From: Planctomycetaceae bacterium
Lineage (GTDB): Bacteria > Planctomycetota > Planctomycetia > Pirellulales > UBA1268
Assembly: GCA_947449135.1 (NCBI GenBank)
Contig: CANFQO010000001.1
Location: 20,946-84,945, forward strand
Direction: 5' to 3'
DNA length: 64,000 bases
In this document: positions 28,848-37,927 of the stretch, in pieces
Numbering within the stretch: the first letter of the stretch is position 1
How the letters are laid out: every line of letters starts with the position of its first letter
Notes under the pieces: model-generated
Database searches by the model: none
What the model was told of the DNA's origin: nothing
What the model saw: only the letters and a program-made list of their open reading frames with translations
Made by a program: the position numbers and the translations under genes

Positions 28848-29918
28848 GTGAGCGGAGCCACCTATTCCAGCGCCGGCGTCAACCTTGAACTCTACCGCGA
28901 AGGTATGGCCCGCCTTCCCGCGCACATGCGGCGAACGCAGTGTCCGCGGGTGATGAGTCAGGAGGGGGGCTTTGCCGCCCTCTTTGCACTCGACCTACCG
29001 GGGCTGTTTGCCCGCGGCTATGTCGATCCAATGCTCGTCTCCTGCACCGACGGTGTGGGCACGAAACTGAAGGTTGCCGTAAACGCCGGGATCCACCACA
29101 CCGTCGGCATCGATCTGGTGGCGATGAGCGTCAACGACGCCCTCTGCACCGGTGCCGAGCCACTGTTTTTTCTCGACTATGTCGCGATGTCGCATGACGA
29201 TCCGAGCCTGCTCGAGCAGATCGTGCGAGGGATCGCCGACGCCTGCGTGGAATGCGAATGCGCTCTGGTTGGCGGCGAGACGGCAATCCTGCCCGACATG
29301 TACCACGGTGGCGACTACGATCTCGCCGGGTTCTGCGTCGGCGTGGTCGAGCGGACGCGGGTCGTCGACGGGCGGCAGATCCAGCCCGGCGACGTCGCCA
29401 TTGGCATCGCCTCCAGCGGTTTCCATTCCAACGGCTACAGCCTCGTGCGGAAGGCCGTCTTCGAGATGGGCGGGCTGAAGGGGGATGATCGCGTCCCGGA
29501 ACTCGGCAACAGGACAGTGACCGAGCTCCTGCTCGAACCAACGCGGCTCTACGCTCGGCCCGTAAAGGCCGTGCTCCGCCAGACTCGTGCGACACCCGTT
29601 GTCCACGGGATCGCCCACATCACCGGCGGCGGCTTGGTCGAAAATCTGGCGAGGATCGTGCCGGAGCAGGTGCAGATCCAGCTTGAGCGTGGATCGTGGC
29701 AGATCTCCGGGGTCTTTCCCTGGGTTCAAGGGCTCGGCCAGATCGCCGCGGACGAGATGGAGCGCGTCTTCAACATGGGCGTGGGTATGGTGCTCGTCGT
29801 GTCGCCACACTCCGCCGAAAGCATCCAGCGGCAACTGGCCGAGCTGGGCTTTGAGAACTGGAAGATCGGCACTGTGCGATCGGCTACTGCCGACGAAGAC
29901 CGCGTCGTCCTGCGGTAG
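28848..29918 (+). CDS. purM: Phosphoribosylformylglycinamidine cyclo-ligase (AIR synthetase)
   Basis: The 356-residue enzyme begins at GTG (VSGATYSSAGVN); no in-frame ATG lies near, and a second GTG five codons upstream is possible. The track extends the frame through the antisense of the neighbouring gene's start. Family motifs are present: TYSSAGVNLELYREG, VSCTDGVGTKLKVA, GIDLVAMSVNDALCTGAEPLFFLDYVA, ALVGGETAILPDMY, YDLAGFCVGVVER, GIASSGFHSNGYSLVRK, HITGGGLVENLARIVP and MGVGMVLVV. It converts FGAM to AIR with ATP in purine synthesis. Length fits (about 345). No other purine gene is adjacent. Confidence 0.95.
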   Translation: MSGATYSSAGVNLELYREGMARLPAHMRRTQCPRVMSQEGGFAALFALDLPGLFARGYVDPMLVSCTDGVGTKLKVAVNAGIHHTVGIDLVAMSVNDALCTGAEPLFFLDYVAMSHDDPSLLEQIVRGIADACVECECALVGGETAILPDMYHGGDYDLAGFCVGVVERTRVVDGRQIQPGDVAIGIASSGFHSNGYSLVRKAVFEMGGLKGDDRVPELGNRTVTELLLEPTRLYARPVKAVLRQTRATPVVHGIAHITGGGLVENLARIVPEQVQIQLERGSWQISGVFPWVQGLGQIAADEMERVFNMGVGMVLVVSPHSAESIQRQLAELGFENWKIGTVRSATADEDRVVLR

Positions 29919-29992
29919 GGCCCGAAGTGGCCGACTGCCGCTGGCCAGATGCCCATGAGACGGGCCAAATCAAGTCGAGGAACGGTCTTTCT

Positions 29993-31294
29993 TCATCGGC
30001 GCAGGTCAGTGTCAGGCCCCCTGAGAACGAATTCGAGGAACAATCCCCAGGCGCCCGGGCCGAGCGGCTGTCCGCCCCGGCGTGCCTCCGCAGACACAAG
30101 ACGGCCAAGTGCGTTGATCGCTTCGGCGGAGTGTGTGTCTCGCAGGAATTGGCGATCGTTCCGGAAGGCGTGATTCACCAGTAGCAGTGCTTCCATCGCG
30201 TGATCCTTCGTCATCACGCCGCGAGTGACCATCTCAGCATTTCGCGTCGTGAGGCCGAGCGCGAGCGACCTCACAATGCCAGGACGATCGGCGTGGTCGG
30301 GCGGGATTACCGCGGCCAACTGCGCCAGCGCCCGCATCATGATGTAGTGGTAGGCAGGGCGTGCATTGTGCGGATCAAGCCAGCGCCCGACGTGGGGGCC
30401 GTCGACGAGCTGCCCAGGGATGACACCAAGGCGGGCTTTGTGAACGGCGGCGTCGAGATATTTCGCCTCCGCAGTGACGCCATACATCTTGGCGAGAAGG
30501 AAGACGCTGAAGCTGTTGTAGTTCCAATTGGTGCAGAGCGGACGCGTGGCGGCCCAGTCTGCTGCCTTGCGGGCCGAGACGAGGTAGCGGTCGTCCTTGG
30601 TCACCCCATAGAGGTCGAGCATGGCCGCACCGCACTCCCCATTGTCGAACTGCAGCCCTCCGTCCCCCGCATCGTCGAAGATCCAACCGTTACGAACGAC
30701 CGACTGGAGTGTTCCTTCCCGCTCCGCGCGAGCCAGGAATCGATTCGCGACTTTCATCGCCTGCTTGTCCGATGGGCCTCGCGCGGCGGGAAACGGATAG
30801 AAGCCTGCTCCCGCCTGCTCCTGAGCCCACATCAAAAAGTCTCCAGCGTCCTTCGCCGTGGCGAGTCCGGCCTCAGCGCCGTCGAGCGTGGCACGGGCCG
30901 CCGCGGCACTTCCGAGAATGACCGACGCTGGAACACGCAGGGGAGCGGTCAACGTCGCGGGAACAACGCCCTTTTTCCACCAGCGAACCTTCTCGAAGTT
31001 GGCCGGCCACGGCAAGAATCCGCGCTGTGCTTCTTCACGGGAGTAGAGCCTGGCGTCGGCCGGCACGCGACGGAACACATCGGGCACTTCCGGTTCACCC
31101 GCTTGGTGCCCGAGCGTTTCGCGACCGGCGGCGACGGCAGCCCTTATGGCATCGAGATCATCGGCCGCGAGTGCCTTCGCAAGCTCGGCGGTGGGCATCT
31201 GCGGCGTCGCACGGTTGCAACCGACGAACAGACACCATGCAATAATGCTGCCGATGATACAAACATGCGAGGCTGGTTTTATGCGTGGTGTCAT
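29993..31294 (-). CDS. Lipoprotein, possible alpha/alpha-toroid domain
   Basis: I start at MTPRIKPASHVCIIGSII. The hydrophobic stretch ending LFVGC-NRA fits a lipoprotein signal, so the mature protein of about 410 residues is probably lipid-anchored. The rest is helical, with repeated patterns such as GECGAAMLDLYGVTKD, YLVSARKAADWAATR, NSFSVFLLAKMYGVTAEAKY and AYHYIMMRALAQLAAVIP. These resemble the alpha/alpha-barrel of six-hairpin glycosidases, but no catalytic residues can be placed. Function unknown. Its start is only 12 bases from the divergent YHYH gene start. Confidence 0.72.
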   Translation of the reverse strand: MTPRIKPASHVCIIGSIIAWCLFVGCNRATPQMPTAELAKALAADDLDAIRAAVAAGRETLGHQAGEPEVPDVFRRVPADARLYSREEAQRGFLPWPANFEKVRWWKKGVVPATLTAPLRVPASVILGSAAAARATLDGAEAGLATAKDAGDFLMWAQEQAGAGFYPFPAARGPSDKQAMKVANRFLARAEREGTLQSVVRNGWIFDDAGDGGLQFDNGECGAAMLDLYGVTKDDRYLVSARKAADWAATRPLCTNWNYNSFSVFLLAKMYGVTAEAKYLDAAVHKARLGVIPGQLVDGPHVGRWLDPHNARPAYHYIMMRALAQLAAVIPPDHADRPGIVRSLALGLTTRNAEMVTRGVMTKDHAMEALLLVNHAFRNDRQFLRDTHSAEAINALGRLVSAEARRGGQPLGPGAWGLFLEFVLRGPDTDLRR

Positions 31295-31306
31295 AAGGAA
31301 CGTCCA

Positions 31307-32482
31307 GTGAGTCGCACTTTCACAATCGAGCAATCTCGCACCGTTGCACTCGTTCTATTCACCGTCGCACTTTTGACGCAAGCGTTGCAGGCCGGGGAGC
31401 CGGTCGCCGTGGCTGGACGCTGGTCCCTCGAGAACGGCCACGAGAAGCCGCGCTATCTTTTTCGCGACGGCGACCGGGAAATCGACCTCTTCTCCTATCA
31501 CCAGAGTGACTCCAACAGCGACGGCACCGACGAGGTTCAATTGCGGCACGAAGCCGGGGCTCTGGTGATCGAGAGCCAGGGATGGCCCAATCATCCCACG
31601 GCAACGTTTCCCAACACTGGCAATCCCAACACGATCCGGGTGCAAGAGTTTACGTTTCGTCTGCCGCTCGTGCCGCGTCGTGCCGCCGAGATCACACGGC
31701 TGCCGATGGGGCCGATCGGCGTGGCGCTCAACGGCGTCGTGTTTTTCAACCCGTTCGAGCAGGGGGGCATGAACGCGGTCGAAGGCTACTCGGAGGTCTG
31801 GCTCGACAGCTGCTGCGGGCATCCCCAGCAGACTGGAGTTTATCACTACCACAAGTATCCCACCTGCGTGAAAAGCCCGTTCCCCGACGATGGAACGGAG
31901 CATTCGCCGGTCATCGGCTTCGCTTTCGACGGCTTTCCCATCCACGGTCCCTACGAGTCTGCCGGCGTGATGGCGATGGATCTCCATGGCGATCAAAGCC
32001 TCGACGTCTGCAATGGACATGAGGACAAGAGCCGCGGCTATCACTACCACGTCACGCCGGGCCGCTTTCCCTATGTGATCGGCGGGTATCGCGGTGTCCC
32101 CGAGCCGTCGAACAACCGCGGTCTGCGCCGCATGGGGTCGGGGGCCATCGAGGACAACGCTGCGGGTGAGAGCCGTCTCGAACAGGTGATTGCGGATGTC
32201 CGTCCCGGCACGGTCCAGAGGAGTGGTCGCCGCGAGGTTGTGCTCGTACTCGATCCCAAGGCCGCAAACCGTGGGGGGATCCCGTCTGGAAAACCCTCGT
32301 GGGTACAGTTCGGCCCCTACGAGGCCGTGGCGATCGATCGCAAGGGCGACACCGTGACGGCCACGCTCGACGTGCCGGCCGATGCGTCGGTCGGCATGCT
32401 GCTCGACTGCCACGTCGAGTTTGATTCAGACAACCGCACGCGGGTGTTCAAGAAAAACGATGTGTTGCGGGTTTCCGAATGA
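31307..32482 (+). CDS. Exported YHYH-domain protein
   Basis: I choose the GTG start at 31307 because AAGGAA precedes it by seven bases; an ATG 42 bases upstream would overlap the divergent gene. The 391-residue protein has a signal peptide (VALVLFTVALLTQALQA) and a YHYH domain (Pfam PF14240) with GVYHYHKYPTC near residue 178 and RGYHYHVTPGRFPYVIGGYRG-like sequence near 245. Other family parts visible are VIGFAFDGFPIHG and GIGVALNGVVFFNPF-like strings. The last 110 residues are a separate beta domain. YHYH proteins occur in planctomycetes and other aquatic bacteria, often near sulfatases; function unknown. A second YHYH protein lies at 61233-62984. Confidence 0.88.
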   Translation: MSRTFTIEQSRTVALVLFTVALLTQALQAGEPVAVAGRWSLENGHEKPRYLFRDGDREIDLFSYHQSDSNSDGTDEVQLRHEAGALVIESQGWPNHPTATFPNTGNPNTIRVQEFTFRLPLVPRRAAEITRLPMGPIGVALNGVVFFNPFEQGGMNAVEGYSEVWLDSCCGHPQQTGVYHYHKYPTCVKSPFPDDGTEHSPVIGFAFDGFPIHGPYESAGVMAMDLHGDQSLDVCNGHEDKSRGYHYHVTPGRFPYVIGGYRGVPEPSNNRGLRRMGSGAIEDNAAGESRLEQVIADVRPGTVQRSGRREVVLVLDPKAANRGGIPSGKPSWVQFGPYEAVAIDRKGDTVTATLDVPADASVGMLLDCHVEFDSDNRTRVFKKNDVLRVSE

Positions 32483-32510
32483 CGCATCGTGATACTGTGC
32501 GGGTTGGAGA

Positions 32511-33605
32511 TCATGCGGATCGCCGCTGCCAGCAGGGCCGTTCCACCAGGTGATGGAGCACGACGGCGAGGATGACGCTCGCCCCCCACGCGGCCACCAT
32601 GCCGGCAAACGCCTCTGTCGGAGTCAGCGACCACTGCGAAAGCCAGCCGCTCACCAAGAGGCAGGCCGGAAAGTGGATCAGGAACAGACTGAAAGAGATC
32701 CGTCCGAGGTAGCCAATCACGCGGCTGTCGGGCCAGCGACGTAGCAAGCCGCCTTGGGACGCCAGCAAGATCATCAGGGCCGTGCACGCAGCCACCAGTA
32801 GCCGCGGGCGCCAGTCGACTGCCAGCGATGCTGCGACGAGTCCCAGGTAGCCCCAGAATGCGGCAGCGCCGAGGCTCCCTGAAATCACCCACTGCACGAG
32901 CATCCCAAGGAAGTAGCTACCGAGATAGTAGCAACCCCAGCTGTCGAGCGCCGGATCGCGGTTGAACCAGAAAAGCGACAGAATCGCCGGCGCTGCCAGG
33001 ATCCCCTGCGTCAATGCGAGCGCTCGGCCCGGTTCAACAACACCCGCCATCTGAGTCCATCGCTGCGCCGTCATTGCCACTGCAAGCGACAGAAGGAACA
33101 GCTGAAAGTCGATACCGAGATACCAGATTCCCGCCGAGAGGGGCTCGTATTTCAGCAGGTCTTGCAAGAAGAAGACATGCGCGACGAGCTGCGGCACGGT
33201 CGGTGCTGCCGAGATTGAATCGTGGTCCATCCAGCGGCTGGCTAGGGCGTTAGCGCCGATCGCCACGGGGAGCATCGCGAGGTAGGGGATGCCGATCCTA
33301 CGGTAACGTCGAACGATCTCCAGACAGAACTGCCGCCAGCCGGGTGTGCCAAGCCGAGCGAGATGCTGGGCGGTGCCGAATCCGCCGATCACAAGAAAAA
33401 TCTGCACAACGAACCGTGCGGGGTCGGCAAGCCAGTCGAGCAGAATCGGCGCCAGCGGATAGGCCTGTTCAGCAAGCGGCCCATAGAAGGCGAGGTGATG
33501 CCAGACGAGCAGGTGCGACGAGAATGCCCGCAGCATGTCGATGAATCTGAGACGCCCGGATACCGTGGCGGATGACGAGGACACGAGGCTGACGGCGGTC
33601 GACAT
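32511..33605 (-). CDS. Acyltransferase family 3 membrane protein
   Basis: The 364-residue product has about ten hydrophobic spans and the acyltransferase-3 opening RLRFIDMLRAFSSHLLVWHHLAFYG, with the conserved Arg and His. Other family regions are FVVQIFLVIGGFGTAQ and YLGRISFSLFLIHFPACLLV near the C-terminus. These inner-membrane proteins transfer acetyl or succinyl groups to sugars of surface polymers, antibiotics or lipids. The substrate is unknown. It converges with the YHYH gene across 28 bases and follows the NTF2-like gene. Confidence 0.88.
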   Translation of the reverse strand: MSTAVSLVSSSSATVSGRLRFIDMLRAFSSHLLVWHHLAFYGPLAEQAYPLAPILLDWLADPARFVVQIFLVIGGFGTAQHLARLGTPGWRQFCLEIVRRYRRIGIPYLAMLPVAIGANALASRWMDHDSISAAPTVPQLVAHVFFLQDLLKYEPLSAGIWYLGIDFQLFLLSLAVAMTAQRWTQMAGVVEPGRALALTQGILAAPAILSLFWFNRDPALDSWGCYYLGSYFLGMLVQWVISGSLGAAAFWGYLGLVAASLAVDWRPRLLVAACTALMILLASQGGLLRRWPDSRVIGYLGRISFSLFLIHFPACLLVSGWLSQWSLTPTEAFAGMVAAWGASVILAVVLHHLVERPCWQRRSA

Positions 33606-33707
33606 GGCGGCACATCGGCGACCACCGAGGGCCAGCCGAGAAGAGGGAAACTGCGGTCAGGATCTAAGCCCGCCCTTACACCCACCCGTGAACCGTGGCT
33701 CGACGTG

Positions 33708-34205
33708 TCACGGCTGTACCGGGATCACCGAGGCATGGCCACTCACGCACTGCCACGCGTTGTTCTTGAGCACCCAGACGTTTGTGAATCGTGATTTCCG
33801 TTCGAATGGCTTACCGTCCTTGCCCCGGCCAGCCTCGCGGTAGTCGCCGATGTCGACAGCCACCGTGCCGCCGCCATACACGCGGACATCGATCGAACTG
33901 GCCTCGGAAACCGTGTGCTGCTCGCCCCCCTTCGCGAGCGCTGCGATCCCTTCCGCCTTCGTAAATCGGTGCCCGGACGGCTCTACATAGACGAACTCCG
34001 GAGCCCAGATCCGCTCGAGGATCGTTGGATCATTCTTGAGGTAGGCGATCGACCACTGTGCTGAGAGGTCTTTGATGCCCGCCTCGACGGCGGCTTCCTG
34101 GGCGGGGGTGACAGCCGCCGGCGACTGAGCTCGCGCTGCGGCGCCACACGCTATCACCATCACCAACAGTGCGACACAACGCATGATATGCGGTACATGA
34201 ACCAT
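33708..34205 (-). CDS. Exported NTF2-like (DUF4440/SnoaL-type) protein
   Basis: I start at MVHVPHIMRCVALLVMVIACGAAARA, which supplies a signal peptide; the track's longer start lacks one. After that comes an NTF2-like fold of about 130 residues: AVEAGIKDLSAQWSIAYLKND, ILERIWAPEFVYVEPSG, GTVAVDIGDYRE and RFTNVWVLKNNAWQCVSGHAS, matching DUF4440 proteins. These small cone-shaped domains bind ligands or act as isomerases; no activity is assigned. The next gene downstream is the acyltransferase, 102 bases away. Confidence 0.83.
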   Translation of the reverse strand: MVHVPHIMRCVALLVMVIACGAAARAQSPAAVTPAQEAAVEAGIKDLSAQWSIAYLKNDPTILERIWAPEFVYVEPSGHRFTKAEGIAALAKGGEQHTVSEASSIDVRVYGGGTVAVDIGDYREAGRGKDGKPFERKSRFTNVWVLKNNAWQCVSGHASVIPVQP

Positions 34206-34360
34206 GGCGGGCAAGACCTCTCGGCTGGGCACCAGACATCGCTGTTGATGGTGCGGTGGCGGAAGCGAGCGCACCCGGTGGCGCTTGCGGATCAAGCATA
34301 GCAGCGCCTCGAGACTATGCCGCCACCCGAATCAAAAGCGGGAAGTAGGCATATGCGAGG

Positions 34361-36421
34361 CTAATGTCCCGCGCCCTGAAGAGGCTTCGACGCCGCACGA
34401 ATATCAGCAGGCGCGGCTCGCGAGGGACCGGCTTCCCGGATCGCGGAGAGTACCTGCGTTTCTGTGATCAGGTCGCGGAGCACAATCGGCTCGGGGGGCC
34501 GGTCCCCTGAGCGGGCAGGCGGAAAGACGGCCAGCACCGGAATCGACTTGCTCTGGAGGCTCTCAAGCATGAGCTTGATCTCGGGGGAGCCGTCGGTCCA
34601 GTCGGCCAACAGCGGAACCACGCGATTGCGATCGATTTCCGCCTTCACCTTCGATGTCTCGATCGCTGTAGCGAGGTTGTACTTACAGGTCATGCACCAG
34701 TCGGCCGAAAAATCGACCAACACTGTCGCGCCCTTCTGCCGGAGGTCGGCGAGCCGATCCCGCGAGAACGGCTCCCACGGGATCACCGAGGTGACCGGCC
34801 CCAGAAACATGAAGGCGAGGGTGCCGACCGTCGCCACGATGCCGCCGGCCGTCAACCACCGACCAAACCCGACCTCTCCCGCCCGCGCCTGCTGAGCGCG
34901 GCCGATCCACCAGCAGGCGGCCCAGATGCCGATCAACAGTGCAAAGGTCGGCACGAACCAGTCGTGGTTGAGGAACGTGAAGAGGAAGACGACTGTGCCG
35001 AGCATCACAAACCCGAGCACCTCCTTGAGCGTCTCCATCCAGGCGCCCGGCTTCGGCAAGAATTTCACGAAGCCCGGAAACAGTCCGACGAGTAGATAGG
35101 GCAGCGCCATGCCGGTGGCGATGGCGGCAAAGACTGCGTAGGTCACGCCGGTCGACTGCGTGAGCGTGAAGCCGAAGACCGGTCCCAGGAAGGGCCCACT
35201 GCAGGGTGTGGCCAGCACGGTGCTCAGCACGCCCTTGAGGAAGGAGGCGAGTGGCCCCTCCTGTGACTGCACCCGTCCGGCGTTGGCACCGATGAAGCCC
35301 GGAATCGGCAGTTCCCAGACGCCGAGAAAAGAGAGCGCAAAGGCAAACACGATCGCGGCCATCGCAATGTTGAAGCTCGACGACGTGAACTGCTCTCCCC
35401 AGGCGAGATTTGTCCCCGCCAGACCTATGTTGGCCGCCACGCTGGCCGTGGCCAGCACAAAGAACACGGCGAAGAGACCGGCGCAATACCAGAGGTTGAG
35501 TTGGAAGATCTCCTGGCGGGCCCGGCCCGACTGCTGGGCAAACGACATCAGTTTGAGGCCCAGCACCGGCAGCACGCAGGGCATCAGGTTGAGAATCAAT
35601 CCACCCACAAGACCCATCAAGAGCGCTATAGGGAGCGACACCGGCACGCTCCCGCGTGCGTTGCTGGCCCGAGGACTGGTGCCCTGATCGACCGACTCGG
35701 GCCCGGCTGGACCGACCATGGCCATGGGCAATCCGCTGCCGCCCGCAGCGACTGGCGAATCACGATTGGGTTCGACCGCCGCAGAACCTGTCGGTGCAGC
35801 ATCAGACGGCACTGGAGTGGCAATCGTCACTCCCGATGTGTCGGCCGTAAAGGCGATCGTTTCCGGCGGGGTGCAGGCATTGTCACGGCACAGTTGCAGG
35901 CTCACGCTGCCACGCACTTCCGTGCCCTTGCCAGAAGGATTCGGGGCGAGCGGAGCCCTCCAGATGACGACTCCGTCGTGTTCCTCGACCACGAGCCCAT
36001 TCCACCCCGGAACATCTTTGACGGTCCGCTTGTGGGGCGGTTCGTCCGGACGAAACGGGCCGGCAAGCGCGACTGGCGAATCGGCGGCGAGCACGATCGT
36101 GGTCGGCTTCGGACCACCGGGCTTCTGCTCCAACGAATAGAGGTGCCAGCCGTCCTCGAGAGTGGCGGTCACGACAAGGATGTCGGCCTGCGGCCCCGGC
36201 TCAATCTTCGCCGTGATCTGGGCCGGGCTGCCCAGCGCAGCCGAGATCGACGCGAGAGGATCAAAGGGGACTGTTTCCACGTCTGCCGCCACAGCGGCGT
36301 CCGGACATGGCCAGCCTCCCACCAGTGGAGCCCAGATCAGGGCCACGGCACCGACCGCGCGGCATATCCTGCGCAGCTTCACAACAGTAGAGAGGGAAGA
36401 AAAAATATGCATGCGTTCCAT
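34361..36421 (-). CDS. Thiol:disulfide interchange protein, DsbD-like
   Basis: I start at MERMHIFSSLSTVVKLRR. The 686 residues show a signal peptide; a periplasmic DsbD-alpha-like domain (SLQLCRDNACTPPE) at about 60-200; a membrane part with NLMPCVLPVLGLKLMSF and STVLATPCSGPFLGPVFGF, the two Cys-bearing helices of DsbD/CcdA; and a C-terminal thioredoxin-like domain with FSADWCMTCKYNL (WCxxC, about residue 573). This is the DsbD plan, which carries electrons from cytoplasmic thioredoxin across the membrane to periplasmic thiol proteins, including cytochrome c maturation and copper-resistance partners. Length is above the E. coli 565 because of linkers. The partner here is unknown. Confidence 0.92.
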   Translation of the reverse strand: MERMHIFSSLSTVVKLRRICRAVGAVALIWAPLVGGWPCPDAAVAADVETVPFDPLASISAALGSPAQITAKIEPGPQADILVVTATLEDGWHLYSLEQKPGGPKPTTIVLAADSPVALAGPFRPDEPPHKRTVKDVPGWNGLVVEEHDGVVIWRAPLAPNPSGKGTEVRGSVSLQLCRDNACTPPETIAFTADTSGVTIATPVPSDAAPTGSAAVEPNRDSPVAAGGSGLPMAMVGPAGPESVDQGTSPRASNARGSVPVSLPIALLMGLVGGLILNLMPCVLPVLGLKLMSFAQQSGRARQEIFQLNLWYCAGLFAVFFVLATASVAANIGLAGTNLAWGEQFTSSSFNIAMAAIVFAFALSFLGVWELPIPGFIGANAGRVQSQEGPLASFLKGVLSTVLATPCSGPFLGPVFGFTLTQSTGVTYAVFAAIATGMALPYLLVGLFPGFVKFLPKPGAWMETLKEVLGFVMLGTVVFLFTFLNHDWFVPTFALLIGIWAACWWIGRAQQARAGEVGFGRWLTAGGIVATVGTLAFMFLGPVTSVIPWEPFSRDRLADLRQKGATVLVDFSADWCMTCKYNLATAIETSKVKAEIDRNRVVPLLADWTDGSPEIKLMLESLQSKSIPVLAVFPPARSGDRPPEPIVLRDLITETQVLSAIREAGPSRAAPADIRAASKPLQGAGH

Positions 36422-36542
36422 CTGGCGCCGACGCTCACTGACGCCGCTCGGTTGCGGACACAAACCCATCCTTGGTTGTCGGTAGATTTAGTTTACCCGC
36501 TCCAATTTCAGACGGTCAATCGAAATTCCCGTCACCGGATCT

Positions 36543-37592
36543 TCAGGGCGTGACGAGGGCGTCGGGCAGTTCCTGCAGCAGACTGTCGATGCGGGCGAGT
36601 ACCCGCTGTGGATCCGCAAAGGTCCGCTGTTCGTCCAATATCCAGCGAAACCAGTTGTCGAGACCAAAGACGACAGCAGTCGCATGAAAAAAGGAAATCA
36701 GACCGACGTCGACGCTGGACAAGGGCCGTTCGACGTCATACGCCGTCATCGCCTCAGGCCAGCGATCACAGAGCGAGCGTTGCTGGTTTCTTGCCGGAGC
36801 GTGCCAGCTTCCCAGCAGCCGGGCGAGATCGGTGACAGGCGTATCGATGCCAGCGGCATGCAAATCGAGGATGCCCGTCACACGATCGGAGCGTCGATCC
36901 GCGAACAAGATGTGGTCGCACCAGACATCACGGAGGACGACCTGCTGCAAGCACTCCGCCGGCCGCATGTCGGCCAATCGCTCAATGAATGCATCTCCGC
37001 CACAACTCGCGAAGATGGAGATGGCTGCATCGAAGCGAGCGGCAATGCCGGCCAGTGGCGACCTCGTGGTGGCCTGCGGCAGAGCCGCGCGGCGGCTCTG
37101 CCAGGAGATCGCGCGAAGCTGACACGCCTGTTCGATCCGACGGCCGACTCCGGGGGAGAGCCCCGTGCGCACCGGCTGCCCCGGCAAGCGGGCAGCGGCG
37201 AGGTGGAGCCGCGCCAGCGCCGCCGCTGCCGCAGCAGCCTGCGGGGGCGTGGGGCAGGGGATCGCCTCGCCCGGCATGAAGCGGACCAGTTCCCAGAGCA
37301 CGCCGGACGAATCAGTCACGATCGTGTCGCCATCGACGGCTGGCATCACCTCCGGTACCTGCGTGAGGCCCTCGGCCCGGAGGTGCATGACGAGGCGGTG
37401 AACAAACCGGGCATGCTCGACGGAAGCCGCGGCATGAAAGCTCTTGAGCACGAACCGACCCGAAATGTCGGGCAGTTCCACCGCAAACACCTGCGACCCA
37501 CTGAACCCCGGCGTGCCCACAGGAGTGACGCTCACTGGCGCTGCGGCACACCAGCGGCGGCAGAGTTCAGCGAGTGGTGTAGTGGACTGCAT
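36543..37592 (-). CDS. Aminoglycoside-phosphotransferase-like protein
   Basis: I start at MQSTTPLAELCRRW. The 349-residue protein has the APH/ChoK kinase-like layout: GFSGSQVFAVEL as glycine-rich loop, RFVLKSFHA (ATP Lys), ALARLHLAAARLPGQ and a catalytic-loop region LRDVWCDHILF followed by VTGILDLHAAGIDTPVTDLARLL. The usual H-x-D-x4-N motif is changed: the His position is Leu and the Asn position is His, with the Asp kept. Similar LRDVW-type loops may be normal for a planctomycete subgroup. Substrate unknown; antibiotic resistance is not implied. Confidence 0.82.
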   Translation of the reverse strand: MQSTTPLAELCRRWCAAAPVSVTPVGTPGFSGSQVFAVELPDISGRFVLKSFHAAASVEHARFVHRLVMHLRAEGLTQVPEVMPAVDGDTIVTDSSGVLWELVRFMPGEAIPCPTPPQAAAAAAALARLHLAAARLPGQPVRTGLSPGVGRRIEQACQLRAISWQSRRAALPQATTRSPLAGIAARFDAAISIFASCGGDAFIERLADMRPAECLQQVVLRDVWCDHILFADRRSDRVTGILDLHAAGIDTPVTDLARLLGSWHAPARNQQRSLCDRWPEAMTAYDVERPLSSVDVGLISFFHATAVVFGLDNWFRWILDEQRTFADPQRVLARIDSLLQELPDALVTP

Positions 37593-37927
37593 CGGTGCGG
37601 GAGCCAGAATGGGTGACGGGGTGGCTTCATGGGAGCCATGGCATGCCTGCCATTTTCGCTTGGCGGGCATCCTGACCGGCAGTCTTTCTACTCACCAGAG
37701 AGGAGCCGGGATCGGCGAAGGTGGAGGAGACGAGGAGGATGTCCGACTTGTTGTGCGCACCATACCTTCCAGGGTGGCAAGTCGGAATCTCCGAGCGACG
37801 GAACCTTTGCCGTCCCGGCGGTGCTGCGGAGTTGATGCAGCGCGGCATGGAGGGGCGGTGAAGCGGCCCTGAGACCTGAAATTGGTCGGCGGGGCAGGGC
37901 GATGCTAGTCTGAAGGGTCGGAGATCT

